Assembly (NCBI GenBank): GCA_035479875.1
Contig: DATIIH010000011.1
Location: 14,661-78,660, forward strand
Source: PMNU01 sp035479875
GTDB lineage: Bacteria > Patescibacteriota > Saccharimonadia > Saccharimonadales > UBA4665
Direction: 5' to 3'
Length of the DNA stretch: 64,000 nucleotides
Below, piece by piece: positions 45,889-55,400 of this stretch. Under the pieces are notes generated by a model that saw nothing but the letters and a program-made list of their open reading frames with translations, searched no databases and was not told the origin of the DNA. Position numbers and translations under genes: made by a program. Every line of letters starts with the position of its first letter. Within the stretch, counting starts at the first letter, position 1.

Positions 45889-46745
45889 CGCTCATCATGC
45901 ATGATGCCACTCAAGCCCAAATTGTGCAGTTTATTGTTAGGCCAGCACAGGCCCTGCTTATAGCAGGACCCGACGGTATTGGTAAAACAGCCCTAGCCGA
46001 GAGCATCGTGACTAAAGTTTTAGGGATTGAACCAGAATCCCTTACGACGCACCCGCAGGTCAAACGCATCGCTGCTGACGGGCAAAGCATTTCCATTGAT
46101 GCCATCCGCGAGCTACAGCGGTTTTTGCAGCTTAAGACTATTGGCACGAGCACGTATCGCCGGGCAGTCATCGTTGAACACGCCCAAGCTTTAACTCAAG
46201 AAGCCCAAAATGCATTTCTTAAGCTCCTAGAAGAGCCACCGGCCGACACACTGCTTATTCTTACCGTGCACAATCCGCGCGCGCTTTTGCCTACTATTTT
46301 GTCACGCACCCAGGTCATCACTGCGCATACGCCTACCAAGGAGCAACTGCAGCCGTTGCTTGCCGGTGTTGAGCCCATGGCCGCATCACAGGCCTACTTT
46401 TTGAGTGGTGGCCTGCCAGGCCTGCTAAGCGCGCTGGTGAGCGAAGATCAAACCCACCCGCTGCTTGCCAGTGTTGCCACGGCTAAAGAAATTCTCCAGA
46501 AGTCAGCTTTTGAACGGTTGAGTTTGGTAGATGGCCTAAGCAAGCAAAAAGACCAGGTGCGTGCCGTCCTAGAGGCCCTGGAGCGCATCGCCGCCGCTGG
46601 GCTCACGGGCGCGGCTGGCAAACAAGATGCAGCGCGCATCAAACAGTGGCACCGCATCCGCAAGATGGCCCTAGAAACGCGCGGATACATCGAAAAAAGT
46701 GCCAATGCCAAGCTAGCCTTAAGCAATTTATTCTTGCATTTGTAG
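45885..46745 (+). CDS. holB: DNA polymerase III delta-prime-like clamp-loader protein
   Basis: A 286-residue AAA+ protein. Walker A is GPDGIGKTAL, followed by VIVEHAQALTQEAQNAFLKL, the Walker B-like and helix region where DExx is degenerate, and LEEPP and LSRTQV, the sensor 1/SRC-like segment. This combination fits delta-prime or a gamma/tau-like subunit; no zinc Cys module is present. It overlaps the synthase gene by four bases (ATGA). Confidence 0.8.
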   Translation: MTLIMHDATQAQIVQFIVRPAQALLIAGPDGIGKTALAESIVTKVLGIEPESLTTHPQVKRIAADGQSISIDAIRELQRFLQLKTIGTSTYRRAVIVEHAQALTQEAQNAFLKLLEEPPADTLLILTVHNPRALLPTILSRTQVITAHTPTKEQLQPLLAGVEPMAASQAYFLSGGLPGLLSALVSEDQTHPLLASVATAKEILQKSAFERLSLVDGLSKQKDQVRAVLEALERIAAAGLTGAAGKQDAARIKQWHRIRKMALETRGYIEKSANAKLALSNLFLHL

Positions 46746-46756
46746 GCTGGCTGCGA

Positions 46757-46768
46757 CTATACTAATCT
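46757..46768 (+). promoter_or_regulatory. -10 region of the TPR gene
   Basis: TTGTAG, 17 bases and TAATCT, whose end lies seven bases before the ATG at 46776, indicates a leaderless start. TATACT just upstream is an alternative. Confidence 0.45.
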
Positions 46769-46775
46769 GTATCAT

Positions 46776-47429
46776 ATGTTTGAGATAGCAATTGTTGGCG
46801 CTTTTGGCCTCCTCGCCTTCCACAACACGAAGGTCCATGACGACGAGATTCTCGGCGCCAGCCGCAAAATCGGTGATCGCATGGGCAAGTTGTGGGATAT
46901 CGCCCACCAAGGAATGCGCGAAAATCGCCTCCTCCGCGCCGAAAAGGCACTGTTAACAATCCTAAAGATCGACGAACGCAACGCAGCCGCCTACAATCGC
47001 CTCGGCATTCTCTACGCCAAACAAAAGGAATATCGCGACGCAATCGACTGTTTTGAGATTGCCAGCTCTATCGAAGCAAGCCCTTCAAGTTTACACAACT
47101 TAGGGCTTATTTATTATGAGACCGAAAACTACGAGAAAGCCGCCATCGCTTTTGAGCAAGCTCTTAAGCTCGAAGATAGCCTGGCTGCCCGCCACGTAGC
47201 CTACGCCAAAGTGCAAGAAAAGCTTGGTAACGAAAAGATGATGTTCCAGGCACTCGACAAAGCGGTAGACCTCGAACCTAACCGCGAAACGTACCAGTTG
47301 CTTCAAAAGGCTTACCTCGACCGCGGCATGCAGGCCGAGGCCGATATGATCGAGCAAAAGCTAAGCAAGCTCATCATGCCGGCCGGTAAGCCCAAGCGCA
47401 TGCTGCGCCCCAAGCGCGTCGTTGTATAA
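46776..47429 (+). CDS. TPR-repeat protein
   Basis: A 217-residue protein with a short hydrophobic N terminus (MFEIAIVGAFGLLAF) and three or more tetratricopeptide repeats: NAAAYNRLGILYAKQKEYRD, SSLHNLGLIYYETENYEKAA and AYAKVQEKLGNEKMMFQALD. The N-terminal segment could anchor it to the membrane. TPR proteins bind partners; no specific role can be read. Basic C terminus (KRMLRPKRVVV). Confidence 0.8.
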   Translation: MFEIAIVGAFGLLAFHNTKVHDDEILGASRKIGDRMGKLWDIAHQGMRENRLLRAEKALLTILKIDERNAAAYNRLGILYAKQKEYRDAIDCFEIASSIEASPSSLHNLGLIYYETENYEKAAIAFEQALKLEDSLAARHVAYAKVQEKLGNEKMMFQALDKAVDLEPNRETYQLLQKAYLDRGMQAEADMIEQKLSKLIMPAGKPKRMLRPKRVVV

Positions 47430-47450
47430 ACAGCGTAGATTTGCTACACT
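47422..47450 (+). promoter_or_regulatory. Promoter of tRNA-Thr(TGT)
   Basis: TTGTAT (47422-47427), 17 bases, TACACT (47445-47450), overlapping the TPR gene stop. The tRNA begins 14 bases later. Confidence 0.65.
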
Positions 47451-47464
47451 TACATCTGTTAAAT

Positions 47465-47541
47465 GCCGCTTTAGCTCAGCTGGTTAGAGCATCAGTTTTG
47501 TAAACTGAGGGTCGTCGGTTCGAATCCGACAAGCGGCTCCA
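47465..47541 (+). tRNA. tRNA-Thr (anticodon TGT)
   Basis: Acceptor GCCGCTT pairs with AAGCGGC and CCA is encoded. The anticodon stem TCAGT/ACTGA holds the loop TTTGTAA with anticodon TGT. The T arm GTCGG-TTCGAAT-CCGAC is intact. Confidence 0.95.
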
Positions 47542-47555
47542 AGTAACTTAACATT

Positions 47556-47576
47556 TTGGGCAACATCTGATACATT
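47556..47576 (+). promoter_or_regulatory. Promoter of the PD-(D/E)XK gene, leaderless
   Basis: TTAACA, 17 bases, TACATT; the -10 box ends six bases before the ATG at 47583. Confidence 0.6.
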
Positions 47577-47582
47577 GGCGCC

Positions 47583-47987
47583 ATGCTAACAAAAGAGAAG
47601 GGCGACATCGCCCTTGGTCAGGCAATCGCGTATTTCCTGGGCAGTGAATATGAAGTCTGCATTCCGGTAGGCGATAAGCGAGATTATGATCTTGTGGTTG
47701 AAAAGCACAGTGTACTGTATAGAGTGCAGGTAAAATACGCAGGGCTGTACACCAGCAGCAATGATTGCAGGGCATCCTTGCGAGTTATGGGCGGCAACCA
47801 GTCGTATAACACTGTAAAAAGGTATAGCGATAATGCATTTGAGTACCTTTTCGTGTATACTGCAAAGCACGAATCCTTCCTGATACCCTGGAAGGATTTA
47901 AAAATACGTAACGTGCTGTGTATAGAATCACCTATCTATAGCACCTACAAAATTAAGCAGGGATTGTGGAGCGGTCAAACACGGTAG
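47583..47987 (+). CDS. PD-(D/E)XK endonuclease-like protein overlapping tRNA-Tyr
   Basis: A 134-residue protein resembling the small PD-(D/E)XK endonuclease family (as in PF11645). TKEKGDIALGQAIAYFLGSE is the N-terminal helix, DYDLVVEK gives the catalytic Asp and YRVQVKYAG the QxK motif. It sits between tRNA-Thr and tRNA-Tyr, and its last ten codons (ending KQGLWSGQTR) lie inside the tRNA-Tyr gene. Related nucleases occur as group I intron or selfish-gene companions. It precedes the integrated element and may have arrived earlier. Confidence 0.7.
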   Translation: MLTKEKGDIALGQAIAYFLGSEYEVCIPVGDKRDYDLVVEKHSVLYRVQVKYAGLYTSSNDCRASLRVMGGNQSYNTVKRYSDNAFEYLFVYTAKHESFLIPWKDLKIRNVLCIESPIYSTYKIKQGLWSGQTR

Positions 47988-48041
47988 ACTGTAAATCTAT
48001 TGGCTTAGCCTTCGGGGGTTCGAATCCCTCTCCCTGCACCA
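47957..48041 (+). tRNA. tRNA-Tyr (anticodon GTA), target of integration
   Basis: Acceptor GCAGGGA pairs with TCCCTGC and CCA is encoded. The anticodon loop CTGTAAA has anticodon GTA, and the long variable arm (TGGCTTAGCCTTCG region) marks a class II tRNA as expected for Tyr. Its 5' half overlaps the nuclease gene and its 3' end is the left attachment site of the element. Confidence 0.95.
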
Positions 48042-49631
48042 TTTAGACATTAAAGCCTCTTCGGAGGCTTTTTGTATCTGTTGAGGCATGGTTCTAACCA
48101 CCTCTAGTTGTTCTCGTATGCTTTTTGCGGATTTAGCGACAGGTATCAGCCATTCGTTTGGAGTGATAGTTAGCGTCTGATTAAGAAGAGTGGGGTTTTG
48201 GCCAATCGCCAGCAGAATATCCTTCTTGTTCGCCAGATCACCAGATTTAAACTTATCCTTCGCCCCAGTTAACTTATCAATTGTATCCGTCATAATCTCA
48301 AACCAGTTCTTAACGCGGTGTGCAGTATCCGCTTGCTCTTCTTGTAACGACTTAAGATTAGTCTTAAGTGTTAAGCTCTTCGATTTGTACTCCTCATCAT
48401 TAATAAGACCACGAGTGGCCATATCGAGTAGTTTATCGAGTTGCGTCTGGGTTTCTGCGATGGCACGGTGCTGGTTGGTCTGTATACCATCGCGGCCTCT
48501 GGCTTCAACTTCTGCCATCTCACGAATGGCACCCATAGCCCATTCATTCATTTCTGGAACAAGCTCGTAACCATCTAGTAATTCTAGTAACTGCGCATAC
48601 AAATCATCTTCCTTCATATAAATACTCTTCTGGGAACATCCTTTGCGCTTTCCGGTGCAATGATAATAGGTATGCATGCTCTCGCCGCCATTGGCTAGTT
48701 TCTTCCTTTTGGTCTGAGCGGTAATAGCGCAACCGCAATCGCCACAGTTGATAAACCCACGAAGAGCAAACTCTTTGCGAGCCACAAGCCGCGGCAACCC
48801 CTTACGTCCAAGAAGTGACTGTACTTTGTCGTATTCCTCGGAAGTGATCATCGCCGGGTATTGAGCGGTGTAATAATGTTCAGGGTCATATGGATCAGGT
48901 ATTAGACCAGCATACTTTACGTTCCGGAAGGTGTTATACAGGGCGGTACGGGAAATTCCACCACCGCCAGACTTGTGACGCTTTAAAGTTCTATAGCCCC
49001 ATTCGTTATTCATAATTGTATGGATGCTCTGGACGCTATATTCACCAGTGAGGAATAGATCGAAAGCCCTGCGGATTAATGGAAACCGCTCCGGATCTGC
49101 GATGATAGTGGCTTCACCACGGCCCGATAGCGCAGTGCGATAGTTGAGATATCCTTCAGGGGCGCGGCCTGTGAGTTGCCCAACTTCACGCTTGCGCGCG
49201 TTACCACGACGTATATCTTTACTAAGCTTGGCCGAAAAGTACTGCGACTGCGACATAGTCATCTGGAGCATCATCATGCCTTCCGGAGAATTTTCAAAGC
49301 CAAAACCAGATGCAAACTTCAGATCCTTGAGTTTATTTTGTCGTACGCGCCAGGTAATTGCGGACGCATCTACTTCGTTTCGGCTCAGGCGGTCAGGATG
49401 CCATGCTAATATGCCGTCTACTTTGCCACTATCTACTAGGGCGAGTAGCTCTTTAAAGACTGGGCGCTTATCCGGCTCAAATGCACTTTTGCTTTCGATG
49501 AATACTTTTACAATGTTAAGGTTACCAAAGCGCTCGGTGATATTTGCGCGTTGCGAATCAAGTGACAGAACCTGCCGCTCTTCTTCCTCGGTGGATTTCC
49601 GGATGTATATCGCGTATCTAAGATTTTCCAT
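47997..49631 (-). CDS. Large serine recombinase (integrase)
   Basis: A 544-residue site-specific recombinase. The N-terminal resolvase domain begins RYAIYIRKSTEEEERQVLSL with the catalytic Ser region, and continues GILAWHPDRLSRN. The recombinase domain holds the zinc ribbon GFINCGDCGCAITAQ with a later Cys pair (YYHCTGKRKGCSQ). A coiled coil follows near residues 400-470. The last 15 or so residues (WCRERDSNPRRLSQ) are read from the antisense of the tRNA-Tyr gene, so the C terminus is created by integration. Confidence 0.93.
   Translation of the reverse strand: MENLRYAIYIRKSTEEEERQVLSLDSQRANITERFGNLNIVKVFIESKSAFEPDKRPVFKELLALVDSGKVDGILAWHPDRLSRNEVDASAITWRVRQNKLKDLKFASGFGFENSPEGMMMLQMTMSQSQYFSAKLSKDIRRGNARKREVGQLTGRAPEGYLNYRTALSGRGEATIIADPERFPLIRRAFDLFLTGEYSVQSIHTIMNNEWGYRTLKRHKSGGGGISRTALYNTFRNVKYAGLIPDPYDPEHYYTAQYPAMITSEEYDKVQSLLGRKGLPRLVARKEFALRGFINCGDCGCAITAQTKRKKLANGGESMHTYYHCTGKRKGCSQKSIYMKEDDLYAQLLELLDGYELVPEMNEWAMGAIREMAEVEARGRDGIQTNQHRAIAETQTQLDKLLDMATRGLINDEEYKSKSLTLKTNLKSLQEEQADTAHRVKNWFEIMTDTIDKLTGAKDKFKSGDLANKKDILLAIGQNPTLLNQTLTITPNEWLIPVAKSAKSIREQLEVVRTMPQQIQKASEEALMSKWCRERDSNPRRLSQ
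48035..48073 (+). repeat. Left attachment repeat of the integrated element
   Basis: TGCACCA, nine variable bases, then TAAAGCCTCTTCGGAGGC and a T run. The same arrangement recurs at 59653-59691 with TAAGGCCTCTTCGGAGGC. The pair flanks an 11.6 kb segment carrying a serine recombinase. Confidence 0.7.
48050..48074 (+). terminator. Terminator after tRNA-Tyr
   Basis: AAAGCCTC pairs with GAGGCTTT around TTCG, followed by T. It lies inside the left attachment repeat. Confidence 0.85.
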
Positions 49632-49660
49632 TGTTTACCTGCGTAGTTAGTTGTAACTAA

Positions 49661-49775
49661 AAGGGCGACTCGATTGTTCACACTTCCAGTAGCGAAAAGC
49701 TACTTTCAGATACCGAGCCGCCCTTACAGGCCTGAAAATAAAAACACTTTTCGCGTGTTTACTGGAGGTGTGAAC
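49661..49775. repeat. Interleaved inverted repeats upstream of the recombinase
   Basis: Two inverted repeats interleave. AAGGGCGACTCG (49661-49672) matches CGAGCCGCCCTT (49714-49725). GTTCACACTTCCAGTA plus GCGAAAAG (49676-49699) matches the complement in 49747-49775. Each copy of the second repeat also holds its own small hairpin (GTAGC/GCTAC and AAACAC/GTGTTT). The ABA'B' order could make a pseudoknot or a protein-binding site. Confidence 0.65.
49736..49760 (-). terminator. Terminator of the element's minus-strand operon
   Basis: On the minus strand AAACAC pairs with GTGTTT around GCGAAAA, followed by TTATTTT. It lies after the P-loop ATPase gene. Confidence 0.65.
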
Positions 49776-49790
49776 GGTTATATTATATCA

Positions 49791-51137
49791 TCATCCTCCA
49801 AAGAACAGTTTTTTGATCTCTTCATCCAAGTCATCAAAAGGGTTATTACCACCACCCCTCGTTCCTATATTGTTTTTCTCTGTTCTCTCTGGTAGATCCC
49901 ATTTGGGATATATATGCTTGCTTCGTCCATCATCCCACGTAGGCTTTTCGATGGCGATCAGACCACTTGCCACCAACTGCGGCAATATCTGTTTGCGCAA
50001 GTGCTCATCGTTAAGTGTTTTTTGCTCTTCACGCAGATAGAAAGCTCCTAATTCTTGGTTGCTAAGGCCGATGAAACCAGCATCCATATTCTCGGTATAA
50101 TCTGGATTTTCCCGCTTTTCCAAGTACGCGGGTAAGATATAGAACTTGTAAAAATTAAGGACAGCCGGAGGCACATTTAGATCTTGGCTTTCAATAACTG
50201 AGTTCCATAAACCAAAAGCTTGGTCTATATCGTATTCGTTAGCCACGATAGTACCATCGGGTTGGCGCCGCTGCCAGACATTTAGTAGAGCGATGGCCTT
50301 GATGAGTTTAAGTAGATGTCCTGAGTCGCGCATGTGACGTGGCTGCAGCTTAGCGAAGTTCTTATAGAAACGCTCCTCAATTTTTTCTGGATCCGCTATT
50401 ATAATGTCGCCGACTTTCTCTTCTCGAATAGCGATGATGCGTTCTTTAAGCGCTATTCGCTCAGGCCGCGACTCTAGCCACTCGTCAAACTCGACCTCGT
50501 TAGCACCACGCTTGAACTGTAAATGCACGCCTTGCTTTAACTTGTCCTCAGTTACTTCTGGACTCAGCAATATTGCCCTAGTCGCTTCTTGCTCATCGAG
50601 TTGTAATCCGGCAGAACAGAAAACCGTGGAAGGAAAGCCGCGAATAATAGTTTGCTCGGCGCGGTTCGTGCCTTTAACTTTATTGGTATTACTGAAGTGA
50701 AGCTCGCGTGCGTCATGGGATAAGACAGGCCGAAGCCGTTTTTGCAGCTCTGGGTTAGGCTGCTCATAGAAGATCAGGATTTTTCTCTCCAGTGAGACTA
50801 TTTTGGCACCACGTTCTTTGTCTATCTTACCTTCGCTATAAAAGAACGATGTTGGGCTTGCGCCGCTACGCTCGATCTTATCTTCGGCCGGAAACAGCTT
50901 TGCGATCTCGGTTGTCATATAGGTTTTACCCGATGAGCTAGGGGCGTTAAAGCTGACGTTTAATTGGCTGCTATCGGTGTAGGCTGACAACATACACAGG
51001 AAGGTAATAAGCTTGTTGTTCTGGTCGTATTTGATGGTCAGTGACAGTATGTTCGCTACGTCTTCTAATGTCATCTCGCCATGGGCAGTTGTGCTACTAC
51101 TTAGCGCTAACTCGGGTGTTTCCATTTCTTTGTCCAT
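49791..51137 (-). CDS. P-loop ATPase, possible replication helicase
   Basis: A 448-residue protein. The Walker A site is NAPSSSGKTYMTTEIAKLF (near residue 70). SLERKILIFYEQPNPELQKR fits a Walker B-like strand, and FCSAGLQLDEQEATRAILLS contains a DE pair. The C-terminal third has winged-helix features (LSNQELGAFYLREEQKTLND). This layout recalls plasmid or phage replication ATPases, but no exact family is recognised. ATG 51137 is chosen because AAGGAG lies seven bases upstream; upstream in-frame ATGs at 51143 and 51161 are less well placed. Confidence 0.7.
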   Translation of the reverse strand: MDKEMETPELALSSSTTAHGEMTLEDVANILSLTIKYDQNNKLITFLCMLSAYTDSSQLNVSFNAPSSSGKTYMTTEIAKLFPAEDKIERSGASPTSFFYSEGKIDKERGAKIVSLERKILIFYEQPNPELQKRLRPVLSHDARELHFSNTNKVKGTNRAEQTIIRGFPSTVFCSAGLQLDEQEATRAILLSPEVTEDKLKQGVHLQFKRGANEVEFDEWLESRPERIALKERIIAIREEKVGDIIIADPEKIEERFYKNFAKLQPRHMRDSGHLLKLIKAIALLNVWQRRQPDGTIVANEYDIDQAFGLWNSVIESQDLNVPPAVLNFYKFYILPAYLEKRENPDYTENMDAGFIGLSNQELGAFYLREEQKTLNDEHLRKQILPQLVASGLIAIEKPTWDDGRSKHIYPKWDLPERTEKNNIGTRGGGNNPFDDLDEEIKKLFFGG

Positions 51138-51306
51138 ATACATTCTCCTTAGTTTTGGCAAGATCTTGTTTTCGCTGAGTTTTAGCTATTACGAAACGTA
51201 TAATTGCCATGCCCGCTTCTTGTGTCTGATCATCGGTGTATTCACGACCGGTGACTTGCTTCAGTAGCGGTTGAAGGCTTTTGATGCGCTCTGTGCTCAG
51301 CTTCAT
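51097..51306 (-). CDS. Small element protein
   Basis: A 69-residue basic, helical protein (KLSTERIKSLQPLLKQVTG, IRFVIAKTQRKQDLAKTKEN). Its 3' end overlaps the start of the ATPase gene in another frame, which suggests coupling. No family recognised. Confidence 0.55.
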   Translation of the reverse strand: MKLSTERIKSLQPLLKQVTGREYTDDQTQEAGMAIIRFVIAKTQRKQDLAKTKENVYGQRNGNTRVSAK

Positions 51307-51311
51307 TGCCG

Positions 51312-51560
51312 TTATTTCTCGGCGTATATCACGCTTTTTAGCATCTTGATATTGTCGGAAAGCTTTCGGGCACGGACTACTAACAAATCAGCCCAGTAAT
51401 CAGATACCGAGCGGCTTAGCCCGTCACTTTCTAAAAACACAAAATAAGCACGGCCGCCGCCGTCCCAACATGTTTGATTGATCTCGTAACCACAGCTCAC
51501 CAATGCGGCGGCTAGGCCGAGGTCACGTACTCGTATTGTTATTGGTTGTTTCATTTCCAT
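51312..51560 (-). CDS. Small element protein, DUF5659-like
   Basis: An 82-residue protein with strands such as TIRVRDLGLAAALVSCGYE, then GGRAYFVFLESDGLSRSVSD and a helix. The pattern of a short loop plus 'relative residue' region resembles small phage proteins of the DUF5659 type. Function unknown. Overlap-free, five bases before the next gene. Confidence 0.55.
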   Translation of the reverse strand: MEMKQPITIRVRDLGLAAALVSCGYEINQTCWDGGGRAYFVFLESDGLSRSVSDYWADLLVVRARKLSDNIKMLKSVIYAEK

Positions 51561-51631
51561 TACCCCTTACATTAAAAACACCCTCATCGTACGTGGGGGC
51601 GTTCATTCAGTTTTCAGGTAGAGTTTGGTGG

Positions 51632-52414
51632 CTATTCGATTACAAGCTTCCAGCCTTCTTTATTTTCATTGATAATACAGGGCTGATGCGCTTTTTCCAC
51701 TAGTTTGATCCGCACCGCCGAAACGAGCTTACTCACGCGGGCCCGAGGGTCTTTATAGTCCTTGGTATCACTGATAATTTCTGGGTCTCGAAGAAGGTCG
51801 TCGGGATAAACTAGCCCTCCTTCTTTCTCAAGAAAAACTCTTAGCAGGTGCCTCTCTTTGTACGCTAATCTGATTGGCTCACCTAAATAAGTCACATCAA
51901 TTCCGTCGATTCGCAATCCAGCATATTCTAATGGCTCTGAGTCTTCATCTTTAACCACCGGCCGCGGCGCAACAACACTGCGAAGTTTTTCTCGGTCAAC
52001 ATCAGTAAGCTTGAACTGCAAGTACTTCTCGGCCATATCATTTGGTAATTTACCAATGACGTTATTAATTTCTGCCCTTGAAAGAGGTGATGCACTTTTG
52101 GCCTTGTCTGGCGGATAGAGTCCGTGCGTAGTTCTTTGTGCGACAAAAAATGGCTCAATCGGCAATAGTGCGTCCGCATTGAGCATCACGTCACGGTGGG
52201 CTTGCTCCCACTTAAAATAGTCTGGGCTAAGCATTACTTCAAAGTCTAAGTAGCCACGACGCGCGTATTCGCGCAACGTAAAGATAAGCTCATCCAGCGA
52301 GCCCGCGGTGAAATACCTGTCAAGTTCGCGCTTTGAAAGCAGTTTATTCTTCACCCCATAGGGGATAGAGGTCATTTCCATCTTCATTTCTTTCCTGTCA
52401 ATATTTTCTGCCAA
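51632..52414 (-). CDS. Winged-helix (OmpR-like DNA-binding) protein
   Basis: A 260-residue protein. Its C-terminal 90 residues fit an OmpR-type winged helix: LAYKERHLLRVFLEKEGGLV, then DDLLRD, DPRARVSKLVSAVRIKLVEK and GWKLVIE. There is no receiver domain; the N-terminal part is uncharacterised. The first residues may be non-native, with Met 11 or 13 as alternative starts. It probably regulates the element's divergent genes on either side. Confidence 0.7.
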   Translation of the reverse strand: MAENIDRKEMKMEMTSIPYGVKNKLLSKRELDRYFTAGSLDELIFTLREYARRGYLDFEVMLSPDYFKWEQAHRDVMLNADALLPIEPFFVAQRTTHGLYPPDKAKSASPLSRAEINNVIGKLPNDMAEKYLQFKLTDVDREKLRSVVAPRPVVKDEDSEPLEYAGLRIDGIDVTYLGEPIRLAYKERHLLRVFLEKEGGLVYPDDLLRDPEIISDTKDYKDPRARVSKLVSAVRIKLVEKAHQPCIINENKEGWKLVIE

Positions 52415-52482
52415 GTCAGTCGTTTCGACAAGGTTAAGCGGTTTGCATACTTAAAAGAAAGTGGAATTGACGGCTTAGGTAT

Positions 52483-52488
52483 TACAAT
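52483..52488 (+). promoter_or_regulatory. -10 box, leaderless start of the nuclease/TPR/PIN gene
   Basis: TACAAT ends six bases before the ATG at 52495. The divergent winged-helix gene starts about 80 bases away. Confidence 0.5.
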
Positions 52489-52494
52489 AAATAC

Positions 52495-55400
52495 ATGGCA
52501 GGGTCAAGAAAAATTCCAGCTCACGATAAAAACAGCTTCACCGACCGGCAATCCGTTGCCTTAGTTAAGTCCATTTTTGCTGCGCACGGGCGAATAGCCG
52601 ACGATATTAAGACTGACGACAAGTGGCCAAATACCGACGGCACTATTGATATACAAGATAAAGCACAGGTATCAAAAACCGACGTTGCCCAGTTAGTAGC
52701 AAAGTTCAGTGTGCAAGTTAAGACCCTAGAAGACTCCACGAAATTGAAATTTGATTGTCAGGTGGGACTCCTTGAGTATTGCAAGCAAGTTGAACCCGTA
52801 CTACTCCTTATTGCAGATAATAAAAACAAGAGGGTTTACTGGCTGTATTTGGACGAGGCTACTATCGCTAAACTAGACAGCGGTAAAAACAGTACCAAAA
52901 TCACACTCAAGCTCAGTAAGGGTCAAAGCTTTGCTGAGGATAACACAGATTATATAGATGAACTGATACGCTTGTTCGTAGAGAAGAAATCCCAGTTAAG
53001 CGTAATGGAAGGCCTGGTCAGCGAGTCACTTAATAACGAGATCGACATTGCTAAACAGTACTTAGAAAAGTTCCGTTTTGCCGAAGCACTCGATTATCTT
53101 ACTGACTTGAAAGAAAATCGATGGGATCAAGCCGGTGATTATGCACGTTTTAGGATTTTATCCAACATGGCGTCAGCACAAGCTCATCTAATGATGATTG
53201 ATGAAGCGGTTAAAAATTACTTGGATGGTTTTGCATTTCAACCAGATTTACCCAAAGCACATGCCAACAAGGCGATAGCGCATCTACTTAAAGATCAGTA
53301 CGATGAAGCGCTTGAGGAAGCTGAGCACGTGCTAAAGTTGAACCCACTGGATATATCGGCCACTTCAACTAAAGTGCAATCTTTAAAAGCTAAAGGCAAA
53401 ACACTTACCGAAATTGAAACTTCCATAGATACCAAAACGATTGATGATGCCGACGTATCATCTGTGCTGTATTACGTCGCTAAAGAATTAGGTAATGAAG
53501 TTGAGGCCTTAAACTTTTTGGAGCGCGCCGCCAAGACTCACGGAACAAGTCCCTACATACATGGAGAACTGGGCATATACCTGCTTGAGTCGGTTGTCGG
53601 AGAAAATAAACGCGTTGCAGCAGGAAGTCTATCCTCTGATCAAGGAGAGATAGTTAAGCGCGCCATCTCAGAATTGCAAATTGCATGGACTAACATGCCG
53701 GACGAGAGGGATAGGAAAATTCATGCCGTGTGGTTGTTCGATTTAATGATGGCTCATCGCATGCTTAACCTCGAATGTGATGCAGAAAAACTGAACGAAG
53801 ATCTATTACGATTAGTACCCGACAATGAGGCGTACATCCTGAACTCCGCTGCCATGGCATTCAAGGCAAAGAAATATGAAGTTGCTGAAGAGTACTATCG
53901 ACAACTTATTAATATGGGTGCTGAAATTCCAGAAATGAGTGTGATGTTTTCAGATACATTGCGCGCACTACAAAAAACCAACGAGGCAATAGAAGTTTGT
54001 GTCGAATACCTAGACAAACATAAAGACTATAATGATATTTACGTAGATGTGGCTTTGAGTCTGTTTGATATTTACATCGAACAGCAGGACTTAGGTAAAA
54101 TAGAGGACTTGGCAAAAGACATCCTAAAAGCACCCGTGGCTATAGTTCTTGGTTCAATTATTAGTGCACGATTAGCTCGGTTTAAGCAGGATACGGATGC
54201 CTCACTAAGACACTTAGAAACTGCCTCGGAAAATGTAGACGACGATACATACAACGGTCTTATATGGAACTTGGCTGAAGAAGCTTTTTTATCGAATGCG
54301 TATGTTATTGCTGCGGGTGCTTACGAAAAAGTTGTAAAACCCTACTCAGACTCGAAATTCATACAACGCTACTTGAAAAGCCTCTTCGATAGTCGTCAAT
54401 ATCAAAAGGTTATTGATTTTGCTAAGAGTGTTCGCGAGGGCAACGGAGCAAGTCGATATGTAACACAGTTCGAATGGGGCGCGCATCTTGAGCTTCAAAA
54501 TTTACCAGAAGCACAAAGTGTATTGCTGGATTATCTAGATAAGAATGCTAATGATGAGAATGCCCGCCTAAGCCTCGCACTCATTTACTTTCGAAGAAAT
54601 GATCTAAAATCTTTAGATGCTTACCTTAGCGGTTCAATAAACCTTGAAGAACTAGACGTATTTTCCGCGGCCCAACTTTCTAATCTGTACCAGAGCCGAA
54701 ATAAACCTATTAGAGCGCTTGAAATAGCATATGACCTACGTCGCAGAAACATCAACGACGCCGATGCACACAGCGCATATGTCAGTATTTTTCTAGGATT
54801 GGAACACTCGTTGTCTAAGCATTTAAATGTAACAGAAGTCGGTCCAAACAGTGTTTTCTTCTATGAAGGTGGCCATTTTGTAATCGAAGCTGACTACGAT
54901 CCTAAACTTGCTGATAATGAAATCAGCCCAGTCGAAGCGACAAAGCGCGGTTTTGCCGGCAAAACTAAAGGCGAGGTCATCACCTTAAGTGAGAACCAAT
55001 TCAGTAAAAACGAAGTTGAAGTTACGGAACTAATGAGCAAGTACGTTTACGTGCTGCAAGACTCCATGCAAAACTTTGAACGCCGATTTAGTGGTCGTCA
55101 TGACTTGATGGGCTTTAATATTAGTGAGCAAGATTTTTCTCCGCTGTTTAAGTCACTAGACCAGCGCCAACAACAAACTCAATCGATTGAAGATCTGTAT
55201 AAACAAGGTAAGATCACTATCGATATGTTTGCAAAGCTAGTAAATAACCACTTAATAGAGACATTCTACGCACTTCGAGGTACTCCTGACTTAGGTGTAC
55301 GCGTTGCAGACGGAACGCCTATTGAGACGAAAGCCGTACTTGAACTCGTTGCTAGCATATCGGCTGACACTATTCTGGTAGCTGATCTGACCTCTCTTAT

